Both the position numbers and the translations under genes were made by a program. This document shows, piece by piece, positions 48,901 to 59,393 of a DNA stretch of 64,000 nt. The notes under the pieces were generated by a model. It made no database searches. It saw only the letters and a list, made by a program, of their open reading frames with translations, and was not told where the DNA came from. Numbering within the stretch: position 1 is the stretch's first letter; the number at the start of each line of letters is the position of its first letter. This DNA comes from Styela clava. Its lineage: Eukaryota > Chordata > Ascidiacea > Stolidobranchia > Styelidae. The stretch spans positions 14,367,426-14,431,425 of the forward strand of contig NC_135263.1 in assembly GCF_964204865.1 (NCBI RefSeq), written 5' to 3'.

Positions 48901-51480
48901 TTCTTCGAGCTATTGTCGGTATTTTGATTCAATTCCAAGCAACCCTGAAATGTCGAGTCACACAACCACGTTGGTGGGAACAACGCGAACAAAATGAACC
49001 CCTGGAGGTACATGTATACCCAAGTTTGAAAACCCCTGGCATGGACGATAGAAAAAGCTAAAAAAGGCATTTAAAAACGACATGAATGAGAACACGCAAA
49101 TTGGTTCGCCCTTTTAAAAGTAAATCATCAAAAGTTCAATTGTTACCTACAATTTTTCTGATTGATTGTTCGTGTAGATTTTTGAAATGCTTAAATTTGG
49201 GATTGTTTTTTCAGTTTGCCATTTTAAGTTATAATAAATTTAGATTTACGAATTGACTCAACTTGGTAGTAATCTGTTTCCATTAGATTAATATACACCA
49301 TTTTCAATTTCCTAACAGTAGTCATTAGCAACTTCAGTTTTTTAGTGTTTAATCTTTTTTAGTTAAAATACTTGTGTTATTTATTATCAGATTAAAATGT
49401 TTAAAATAACATTATGAATTGCTGTATTTTTTATCAGCTATTACACAAACTTAAACAAAATATTTCGTATTAACCCGTATAATCGATTCTCAATACTCGT
49501 GTGTTTAGAGAATCTTCCATTTAACAAAAAAATATGTTAAGAAATAACATTGAAAATTCATTTTTGTTTCAACTAACACTAAGCAAGCGTCGACGTGCAT
49601 CAGGTTATACCTAATGTTCAAACAAATCAGTTATTATCATTTTCAGAATGGTGCTAAAGACCCGCTTTATTTCCACGTTACAACTTACATTTGTGAGACT
49701 ACCGACACATCAGCTGCTTGTACACAGTCTTGTGCAGCCGGTAGAAAGAAACGTGACGTATCGGATGCTGATATTCCGGTGGAGCACAGAACGATAGGTC
49801 CAATATACACAGGTGAATAGTTGAAAGAACTTTCACTAAATTAACTCAATAACACTTATTGGTATATTATTTAATCAACTATTCTTGAGAAACATATTTT
49901 GAAAGCCTGAAGTAGTAAGATTCAATAGAATTCCTGAACAAAACAGAAAGTTACCACAAAAACTGCTTTCTGCATGGAATAGCTTGAAAACAACACGTGG
50001 TTTGAATTTCCATTTAGGTAACAAGTCATATTATGACGTGTTTTTATTACCTTCATTAAGAACGAAGGCTAAAATCTACCAGGGAATGAAGCTACTAAGC
50101 TTTGTTGATTTAGAATGTGATTTTAAGCAAACAATTACGACGCATCGTCCGTCTCTAGTATTTTTCTTTTCGGAAAAATGAACTTACGTTTCACAATGTT
50201 TCTGAATAGTACCAAAAGAAGGTTCAAAGACAAAGCAGGACGTACATAAGAAAGTGATAGATCGCACTGCTACAAACTTGGGAAATAATAAGGACGAAAC
50301 CGGCGTTCATTTGACAACATACGAGATTTATCTGCCTTCTCCAAGTCTTGGTGTTCTATGCTATTGGTAAGTTCAAGTACGGAACAGATTTTATGATTCT
50401 AATGATATTTCTTCGATTTGTACGATTAATAAATACAAAAATACATGTTTCGAAAACACATGTACAATAAGTCTGAATCAGGATATCGTCTTTTTCGTTT
50501 GCAGTTGTAATATAAATAACGGCAATATTTGAACGGAAACAATACTTCCTATTGCGTTACATATATAGTAGTAATACGCTTATGTCTCTCAAGCTGAGCT
50601 GCTTATGCACATGGATCCAAATTACGAAACGTACAAAAAGATTTCGATAGTAGGGTGAAGCGTATAGTATTGATGAATGAAGCCTATATTTCTATGATGA
50701 TTAAATTTCTGAAGTTGGAGCAGCAATTCTCTAAACTCTGGGGTTGTAAACGAGACAAACACTAGACACTAGAAACCGAACGATCTTCAAAATTCAGACC
50801 CGCATCACAATTAAGCATAGTAGTCTTTTGGTTATATCGTTGGATTTACCTATGCTAGTATCGCACGTTGTTTGTAATTGAGTGGGTAGGCAAAGATGAA
50901 CTGGAAGGAATACCCTCATTCATTCCCAAATAATAACTTTGTACGTAGCTTGTCATGAATAGGGCCATATTCATGTTGAAGGTGTGGAAACACCTCAAAA
51001 AATTGAATAGCTATGATCATCTTTATTGGCGATTAATAGTGTAGATTACTCGAAATGGATGCTCGAGAGCGTTATAACATGGGAAAAGCAGTCGACAGAT
51101 CCTTTGGAGCTCAAATGCGAGCCCAGTCTGAAAATTTCAATCCAACTTCAACTGCGATTCTTTTGGCTGGAACTATCAAGGAAATTCAAACGATCAGAAC
51201 GATGCATTTATCCAATGAAAATCGGTTGATTTCAATAAAGGACATATTGACTAAATTTCGTAACCTTGAACCTCCATTGATGTCTAAATAACCTTTTTAA
51301 TATTTCATTTTCTTGTTCATCAGGATTCTTTTGTTGGCGTCTACAGCGCTAATGTTTTATCTGATATCAAAATTTTTCTTCAAAAATCATCAGAATACAT
51401 TCAATGCTCCTGCACCGTGGAACAACTTCGGGATTCCAACTGGTGGGTTGGTATTTATGAATCTAATATTAAGGCAATAG
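42952..51480 (+). CDS. EGF-VWA-ZP transmembrane protein
   Basis: Twelve exons with matching phases give 691 aa: 42952-43000, 43177-43424, 43739-43851, 44600-44781, 44987-45149, 45628-45773, 46710-46897, 47538-47807, 48188-48424, 49647-49812, 50210-50366 and 51324-51480. Residues 1-16 are a signal peptide (MIIFLFLLAEFVAVGA). Residues 20-64 form a Cys-rich EGF-like module (C-x7-C-x3-C, then VCGCDCYY). A VWA-like domain starts at 66 (VDILWLNDFSFN); its metal site is degenerate (D-F-S-F-N for DxSxS). The ZP domain spans about 307-560 (ZP-N starts SCGINEVTITI). A furin-type RKKR is at 565-568 and a transmembrane helix at about 634-655. ZP modules of the uromodulin type polymerise after cleavage near such a site, so an extracellular filament or egg-coat protein is plausible. 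Which ZP protein it is remains unknown. Confidence 0.85.
45800..46560. repeat. Degenerate direct repeats in intron 6 of the ZP gene
   Basis: Several phrases recur about 100-330 bp apart. GCTTTCGTGTCTATATATTTG (46183) recurs as GCATTCGTGTCCATATGTTTG (46503). GGGCTATTACTTTATT (46026) recurs as AGGCTATTACTTTCATT (46269). TTTTTTTATTATGTTGTTG near 45850 recurs near 45910. It is an old, locally duplicated repeat of unknown class. Confidence 0.45.
48597..49038. mobile_element. hAT-like MITE in intron 9 of the ZP gene (442 bp)
   Basis: The ends CATGATTTTCCAAAC and GTTTGAAAACCCCTG are imperfect inverted repeats of hAT type. They are flanked by an 8-bp duplication, GCATAGAC (48589-48596) and GCATGGAC (49039-49046), with one mismatch. 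No coding sequence inside. Confidence 0.6.
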
Positions 51481-51514
51481 CACGTTTTTGCTGGTATATA
51501 TTCCGCTGCAGAGC

Positions 51515-51520
51515 AATAAA
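51515..51520 (+). terminator. Polyadenylation signal of the ZP gene
   Basis: AATAAA begins 35 bp after the TAG at 51478-51480. It supports reading the last exon through to that stop rather than splicing at ACTG/GTGGGT. Confidence 0.6.
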
Positions 51521-54417
51521 TGTTGCGACCTGCGTTAAAACCAGCTTTATCTGAGCCCATTTATATAGTCACTTTAATTTTTTTTCAAATTGGTCAACCA
51601 TTTGGCCCTAAAACCTCACTCATGGCTTTTTAAAAGCGTATGCTAAAGTTCTATTCAGCGAAATGACGCTAAAGAGCACGTCTCCTGTGTTTTTTAGATA
51701 TGCGACAAAACGCCCAAAAATTTGGAGAAAACAACTTGAACTTGAATGTTATTGTTTATAGTAGAGGGTTAAACACTAGTTATAATTTATACCGAATTAA
51801 ATTTAATGTTTTCTTGTGTTATTCTCCAACAAAATCATTATTATGGCATAAATCCTTGCCGAGAAATTCACAATTGTATTTATGGAATTTGCAAATTCGG
51901 CGCTTCACGTGACGATTTCGGTGACGTCACGCCCTAATTATTATTGCATAAGAGCTTCGAAAGCAGCGAATGTAATTATTGTCAGTGTTAATATGCACAG
52001 CAAGTCGTAAAAAAAAAAACATGTGCGCGAAATTTGGCAATTGCTCTCACGTTGTATACTTGTATACAACAATTTTACCTCCCACCATGCATGGTAGGGA
52101 GAGGTAAAATATTCACATTTTTAAAAACATTACCGGGCCAAGTATGGAATGGCATTCGTTACCTGGGTATAAATAAGTGATTCATACCTGCTATTCAATT
52201 TTCACACATTAACGACATTTTCTTATCGAATCTGTATATTTTACAGCGGTCAAGGGCTAAACGAACTCTTCATGATGAAATGAGGATTATGGTAGTCAAG
52301 ATAACAACATGTAACAATGGTAGAAACTATAATATATATTAAGTTCAATTGTTCTATTTTAACCATGGCTATTTTATTTTTTTCCCGAATTTTCAATTTC
52401 AAAGTACTTGTAAATTATATATCGTCCCATCCTAATATCACCTGTAGGCCTAGAGCTACAGATATATTCGTTCATTCGTTCGAAAACTTTTAAATACAGA
52501 TGAAAGTCAAATTAAAAAGTGGTGTTCAAACTAGGTGACAATTTGTCACGGCTCCATTTACGTTTACTTCTGCAAATGGCCCCATAAAGTACAATACCGT
52601 GACGTAACAGTGCTCATTCTTGCTAGTCAGTTTGTTTAAATACAACACATCTCAGTGCTTACAACTGGCACATCACGGCCTACAAATTTCTCTATTGTTG
52701 AAATTATATTCACTGTGGCATTGGTTTGACAGCATGCCATAGTGACGGAGTGGCTTGCGATTGTAGAGATGTCACAATTCAAATTATACAGTCGTAGTTT
52801 TATATTCAAGAGTATTTAATTAGATGGTATTACGTATTAACATTTATTCATGTTTAACTGCTTGTAATAAATGGCACCGAAAGATGTGTGTGTATTATAT
52901 AATATGAAGGCTGATGGCGTCCAAGGCCGGGTATCCGCACTCCGCGTGGTTTTGAACAGGAAGGACGGGCGTAACAAAGATAGGAAAAATCTTAGATTAC
53001 ATTCCATGCCGCGTTAGCGAGTTGGGGGCGTCCTCGTAGCCTCACGATAAAAACAAGTTTCAGGACTTCACGCTTTCTGGAACTTTGGAATTGTTTTAGA
53101 ACGATTACGCTCATTACTTTTGTTGTAATTAGAAGTTACTACAAAATATACTTGCGTGATTAATGAACAAAACAAATTGGCAATAAACAATAAATAACAT
53201 TATTACGTCAAAAGTGCAGTGTTTGCTTGCGAGCTTATAGGTGGCACTCATCCTCTATTACTTTGAAATAAAATCATTTCCACTACATCGACAACATATT
53301 GCAAGAAATTTAGCGACCTCGTTCAGAACAGCGCACTTTATGGCTGTTTACGTTCGTCGAGGCAGCGTGCATCCGATTACTGGTTCAGTTTTGACATTGA
53401 GCATGCAGCTACAATCCATCGAAGATTTTAAATTTTTGAAAACACATACAATTTTCGAGTGCATTTAACGGCGAACCAACCTTTTGTGGCACAAAAACCA
53501 ACCACATCGCAAGCAGTATCGAATTTCTATATGACCGCAACTTGATATCAGTCAATAATTAACAGGTAAACTGCCGACAACGCTGCAATTTTGCTGATGT
53601 CATGAAAAACAAGCGATAGTAACAAGAGAAGTGAGCAGGTACAAGTGTCGCTATTTCACAGCGCGTAATATGGTGTTTTATTATGAGACATTTAGGTATT
53701 GGAAATTAAAAGTGTGATGTGTTGCTTTGTTATAATATGTGTGTTCTATTTGACTGTGTTCAGAATAGATTCGAGGCGATATTATGTCATAACATTACAA
53801 GCTGAATTATTAGTCAGCTGTGTTAGTAATGTCATTATTATACTCTATGCTACGCTATATCTCTATTCACCAATTGGGTAAATTTAATTATTATTACACG
53901 CGTAGAATGTTAAAGTTACACGTCGTATGGTTTTAATCAATGTCATAATACGTAAAAATAAAATGCCTTGTCATCATTATTGTTCATTCCGTCTTGCCAT
54001 CAAATTGATCCATAAGGCTTCGGCAAAACGGCGATATCCATTTCTGATAGAATATTCAAAGCAGCTTTTAATGAGGTTTAAATTTTTAGTATGTTTCAAG
54101 TAGCTACAGGCATATTACTTATGTTCCCACAGAAAAGCCAAAAATAGTAAGTGAATATTTAGCGTCAGTTAAGTTGATATTACGCACGGTTTTTATAGAC
54201 ACGCTAGGTTGTGTGCACACTTATTTATGTACTGTACAATGCTAGTGAAATGATATGAAACTGTAATTATCAATACGTTCATGTGAAATCGACCTATGGA
54301 ATCGGATTGAATATGATTTACTCGAATATTGTTTTGAATACAATTCTTTCAAAATACTTATTGTCAATATTAATCGTCAAGTTGCCAAATCTTAGAAAAA
54401 TCGTACCATATTTCCGT
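51521..54417. other. Intergenic region with hairpins
   Basis: No supported gene. Two adjacent hairpins lie at 52051-52070 (GTTGTATAC, TT, GTATACAAC) and 52072-52110 (ATTTTACCTC pairing with GAGGTAAAAT around ACCATGCATGGT). Short open frames at 53241-53468 and 53699-53881 have no domain. The latter contains a hydrophobic run after an ATG near 53717 that could be a leader, but no downstream exons follow. Confidence 0.4.
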
Positions 54418-55029
54418 TTGGCGATCGATAGGGTTGGTACCGTGCCATACATATACTGCCAAGAATATGCATATACAGCCAATTAATATCCATATACAGC
54501 CATTTTGGTGATGTACAAATACTGCCAAGTCCTATGCATATATAGCCAAATCAATATACAAATAAAGTCATCAAGATAGGATTTACATATTTATACCGGG
54601 AGAGAGGAAAGCCGATAAGACGGCTTAACCATATGGCGAACCACGGTCGCTCGTCCGGTTACCATTCCATGTCGGGTATGGGATTAGCTAGTTATTTGTT
54701 TTCGGAAGCATGGACTTGATGGTGGAGGAAGCCATAACCGACAAGCGGTTACTTGATCCACCCTACAGCAGCAAGGAGTCCAGCAATCCTTTCGCACATA
54801 ATCATCCCTGCATGGGATTGATAATGCAAGAAATGTGATGGTTGAAAAACTTATTTGAAAGAACTATTCTTTGGCTATTGGTAATAAATTGCATAAAATT
54901 AATCAAATTAACGTTTGGCAGAAACTATCATTGCACACCTTGCATTTTGTTTAAGTTACTACGTGTTACGCGTACAGAAACTCTAAAAAAACTTTTGATT
55001 GAAATATGAAAAATGAGCATCATTCAACA

Positions 55030-56990
55030 TAAGACATGAAACTGCCGGTGAGTAGTTTTTGAGAAATATCCAATAGGCCCCAACTGTTTCGTTTCTTAAT
55101 TGGTATCTGCTCAGAATAGAAACTCGTATACAACTGAACTCCTTTTATTGAGAAAAGCGGCACAACTTGAACAATACCACTTAAAACAGCGATCATAATC
55201 AAACGTCTACAAGATAACACAACTGTATATCGACTGGCGGACCAGACGAGTAGATGAGATGCATTGCGCCGCAACAATTAGGAGTTGTCGCGCTACTCAT
55301 CATTCGAGTAATCACATTACGTCACATCTTCCCGTCAAACAAGAAATAGCATATTAATACAAATAGCATTAATAAATGTACAATAAAATTAAACATTATC
55401 AATCAATACTTATATCTATCAGTTTTTTTAACAGTGCTTGTAGATCTGCGAAGAGGGGGGGGGGGGGGGTGATCTATGTTCTATTTGATCAGATACACTA
55501 TGATTAACTGAAACACTGCCATCGGGACTAATATTATCATTAATAATTGGGCCATGTTGCGTTTTCATATCACCATTGTTATAGGAGGATGTGTATGGAT
55601 CATAAATATTACAATCGTAATTCCTTGTGAAGGGGTGGAACTCATCAGGTTCGCTTGTATGCCTCAAATGCCCTCGATTTCTTCGATAAAGACCACCATA
55701 TTCAGTTCGGATTCGATACGATCTGATGTCAACTTGTCGTTCAATTCTACCTTTGCGCCATCTTTTCCCACGGTCCGGCTTCATTCTGACTTCTGATTCT
55801 GGTACAATTTCATCAGCTCCCTCGTTCCCTTGTTGTAATATTCATATTGAATGTCTTTACGCTTCTTTAAATGTGGTTCGATATTCGTAACAATTTTCGG
55901 GCGAAGAAGAGATTTTGATGTTGGAAGCAGTGTTTTTGTGCGTCTTCCAAATAACCTTTGTGCTTGTGAACCTGGTATTCCTTCACTCGGCGTATTACGT
56001 CAATCGAGCAACGCAAGAAATACATCACTCTTACTCTCAATAGCTTTTATCATCAAGCTCTTAATTTGTTTAACGGCGGACTCTGCTTTGTCGTTGCTTT
56101 GGCTATATGTAGGAAAGCTTGTAACATGCTGAAATTCATAATCTTCAACAAATTTTCTAAATTCCTTGCTACTATATTGAGGAGCGTTGTCAGAAATCAA
56201 TTTTTTTGGTAAGCCGTGTCTAGCCATGTGTTGTTTCAATGCTTCGATAACTTCCGCAGATGTGGTAGTATGAAGTTCGCAACTTCGCAAAAAGTGGAGT
56301 AAAAATCAACGGTCACAAGATAGTTTCTGCCTGCAGTTCAAATAAATCGGACGCAATAATTTGCCATGGTCGAGAAGAAATCTCATGGTGAATTATCGGC
56401 TCTTTTTGTTGATTGGGTTGAAACACTCGGCAAGTAGTCGTGACGAGAGATAATCATGTATGTCACTGGGGCCATTTTTGGCCAGAACAGAACCTCTCTT
56501 GCTCTACGAATGCAAGCCTGTATCCCTATGTGACTTGCGTGTATGCGCTGCAGAACATATTGTTTGGCAGATTCTGGTACAACAATGCGACATCCTTTCA
56601 AAATTAGCCCATTTTGAACAGAGGTCTTCTCTAAAATTGAAATATCCTTGCATGGACCGTGGAAGCTGTTTCTTGGTAATCGGCCATCCATCTTCAATGA
56701 TGGCTCTAAGACAGTGTTTCCCAACCAGAGTCCGCGGTCTCAAATGAGTCCGGCCAACTTCCGATTTTGATTCAATAAAATTCGGTTGTGTTTGGTTTTA
56801 TTGCTTCTTCACACAGAGTGCGGTTGCAATAAACGCACATTGAGTCCGCAAAGGTTTTCGCCGCTGAGAAAATAGTCCGCGTCAAAAAAAGGTTGGGAAA
56901 CGCTGCTCTAAGAGTTTGCATTGTCGAATCTTTCTCTGCAGATTTTTGCAAAATATAAACGTAATCTGGCGATGCTTTCTCGAATAATCA
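55030..56990 (-). mobile_element. Broken Ty3/Gypsy retrotransposon (integrase end and 3' LTR)
   Basis: On the minus strand the order is: a connector segment near 56990-56920; a zinc-binding H2C2 segment (RRAREVLFWPKM, about 56600-56470); the integrase core with VTVDFYS (first Asp), LISDNAPQYSS (second Asp) and DKAESAVKQ (Glu); and a C-terminal part with GGLYRRNRGHLR at about 55700-55650. It is disrupted by a frameshift near 56285, a stop at about 56001 and another frame change near 55830. Downstream, GACGGGAAG resembles a polypurine tract and TGTGACGTAATG (about 55325) an LTR start; AATAAA is seen within. Gag, protease, reverse transcriptase and the 5' LTR are absent. A G-run lies at 55457-55470. 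Confidence 0.7.
56712..56905. mobile_element. hAT MITE inside the Gypsy fragment (194 bp)
   Basis: Terminal inverted repeats CAGTGTTTCCCAACC and GGTTGGGAAACGCTG (one mismatch) are flanked by the perfect 8-bp duplication CTCTAAGA (56704-56711 and 56906-56913). Removing the element and one duplication restores the flanking minus-strand frame of the retrotransposon, so it inserted after the retrotransposon. Confidence 0.85.
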
Positions 56991-57663
56991 ATATGTAATG
57001 TGAGTAATGATAGTTTGCACCAAACTTTAATTTGATTAGTTCGTTGACAAAATAACCAAAGAAAACCAAATATAAAAAAAAACGAATAACCAAAAGAGAT
57101 TTTCAATGTCCTCGTTGGCAGCGACACATTTCGCATGCTATTACAATCAGCTGCTGTGGGGCTTTATCTTATGGCATTATGGATTGCAACCTATTGTATG
57201 TATTCATGCACCACGAGACATTGGCTGACATTATAGGCTTTGAACAAATAACATGTAGAGACTTAGTTGTCACTAGAGACTAAATGATGTTAATATCACA
57301 ATATTTTATTACATATATTTTACACTTATTGTAAGTAACTTCATCAAAAGCCGTTTTTGAGTTTCTGAGAGTTATTTTGAAAACCCTAACTCTAACACAC
57401 TTATTATATCATAGGTATGTATATCTAATTGGCTGTACATGCATATGACTTGGCAGTATTTGTACATCACCAAAATGGCTGCATTTGGATATTAATTGGC
57501 TGTATATGGATATTTAGTTGGCGCTATATGTATATTTTCGGCTGTATATGTATATCACGTTACCAACCACACTCTTGGCGATTACACATTTGTAATGATG
57601 AAAACATTGCAAAATTGTACAATGTCTTGACGCCGGGTAGACAGGGCAGGCTATAGTATAGGG

Positions 57664-58435
57664 CAGGGGTGGGCACACCGCGGCTTTTTGTGCGGCTCTC
57701 CTCGCTAAAATAAATTATTACCCAAATTTTAACTAAGAGAAAAACTTTAATGTAAACTCATTTAATTTATTAAAAGTCGTAAAGAAGTTTTCGTCAATGA
57801 TTAGGACAAATTATGTTTCAGTATGAAAATCGCTGTAGCGTTGAATTCTGAATTTAAGTCAGTCAAGTCAGCAAATCTTTCGTCACAATGGTCAATGTTT
57901 ATTGATGCGTCGGCGGTTTTGCAGCTTGATTGCGGTTAGTTAGTTTAAGTTACTGTGCGATATGTCCTCAATTGAAAAACGAAAGTACGAAGATGAAAAC
58001 AGAGTTGTCAAGTCAGAATGGGAAAAAGAATACGCATTTACCAGTCAGGAGAATGGACCTTTGTGCTTAATCTGCTAAAACCTACTAAGTGAGAATAAAG
58101 TCAGCAATGTTGAACGGCACCATGAAACGAATCATGAAAACTTCTTACGAGACTACCCTCGTAAATCAGCTATAAGAAAACACAGATTAAATGAGCTCAA
58201 ATTGTGCATAAATTTGAGCATAGCTGCCTGCATCATTTATTTATTGTTATTATACTCTTGTGTGAATTTCTTTTCTGTTCATGGCATTTTAATAATAAAG
58301 AGGCGAAGAAGAAGAATTTCTTTAAAAAAAAAATAAAAAAAATTTAATAATAAAATAAATTACGAATTCTGCGGCTCTTTTAAAGTTCTGATTTGCAGCA
58401 TGCGGCTCTTACACAAAAAATTGTGCCCACCCATG
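57664..58435. mobile_element. Non-autonomous hAT element with BED-finger relic (772 bp)
   Basis: Ends CAGGGGTGGGCACA and TGTGCCCACCCATG form inverted repeats, flanked by the perfect 8-bp duplication GTATAGGG (57656-57663 and 58436-58443). From the ATG at 57962 a plus-strand frame resembles the N-terminus of hAT transposases of the ZBED group: KRKYEDENRVVKSEWEKEYAF, then LCLIC and a downstream H..H pair, with DYPRKSAIRKH following. A TAA right after LCLIC breaks it. The catalytic domain is missing; the element is a deletion derivative. Confidence 0.8.
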
Positions 58436-58443
58436 GTATAGGG

Positions 58444-59393
58444 TGTCAGTGTGAGAATAATCTTGTTATTTTAGTTAGATTTTACTGTTATTTTTCAAAT
58501 TTATAATATGAATAACCAGTGAAGTCAGATTCCTTAAAATTATAAGATGTCACAACCTGCTTAGTTACTGGACATAACTAAGTTAAATAGCCCTAAGCCA
58601 TTTCTTAATGACAAACCAGTTTTAATATAATTTATCTATGCTCCATACTTGATTAGTACATTTACATCTATTAGTAATTAGTATATAAGCTACCCAATAT
58701 TAATGATTGTGATCCTATCCGGTTGGATCATTCTATTGTATCGTTGACAATAAAGACATTGCCTCGTTAACGTGTGTCGGACAGACTGGGGGATCGGCGC
58801 AGGCGTCAGAGTGGTATTCGTCGTCTGACAACAAAGGAAACATCCTCAATCAAACATTAGCCAGAATATACGTTCTTGGTTATATTAGTACAGTTATAAA
58901 ACAGCTCAAAAGCTCTAAAATTTTAGCTATTAATATAAAGCATATTCTGAAATATAGATTTATCATTTTGACCTGGTAAACTGCGCAAGGAGTGAAGAGG
59001 TACACTTTTCTCGGTATGTCCTACCTCAACGACTTATTAATAATTACACAGTTGAGGCCGGAAGCGTTTCTAGAAATCATTAGCAGCCATAAAAACAAAA
59101 TAAATAGTGTCGTTTTTCACCATACGCGAGCAGTTATTTAAGTGGGGAAAACGACCTTGCGACAAATCATAATTATCGCTATTACGGTTAAAAATGTACA
59201 AATTTATTTTCTGCCTTCGGAATTTTCAGGATTTAAGAAATTTGTTTCAAGTAAAGATGTATTTAAAAACACTTAAGATACAAATACAATGTGCATAGAA
59301 TTTACGATAAAAATGCTGCTTTTACTTCACATTTTGCAGGCATTGATGCAAAATCCCGGATATTATTATGAAATAAAAACTATTAGTTAAAAT
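58444..59393. other. Region upstream of the deiodinase gene
   Basis: Without a recognised gene. A TGTCACAAC at 58548, a TATATAAGC at 58682 and an AATAAA at 58749 are arranged as in an LTR, so a solo LTR up to about 58850 is possible. I could not find a terminal duplication. The rest to 59393 is presumably the deiodinase promoter; no clear TATA box seen. Confidence 0.3.

Larger units (their letters stand above)
54426..57574. mobile_element. hAT-like element with long terminal inverted repeats, nested insertions
   Basis: The left end (about 54431-54560) and the reverse complement of the right end (about 57425-57570) match over some 130 bp: GTTGGTA.CGTG, then repeated TATACAGCC / AATTAATATCC motifs, then CATTTTGGTGATGTACAAAT. 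The right arm has one extra subrepeat. Identical 8-bp sequences TTGGCGAT flank it at 54418-54425 and 57575-57582. The interior is largely a Ty3/Gypsy insertion. Close to the left arm (about 54600-54830) is another unclassified repeat-like stretch ending near GCATGGGATTG. Confidence 0.65.

Noticed and set aside
53699-53881. Hydrophobic 60-codon frame as a leader exon
   Set aside because: The frame ends near a possible donor (GGGTAAAT), but no compatible downstream exon exists before the transposon region.
58548-58850. Solo LTR upstream of the deiodinase gene
   Set aside because: TATA and AATAAA are placed as in an LTR, but no terminal duplication or clear 3' border was found, so it is kept only as a possibility.
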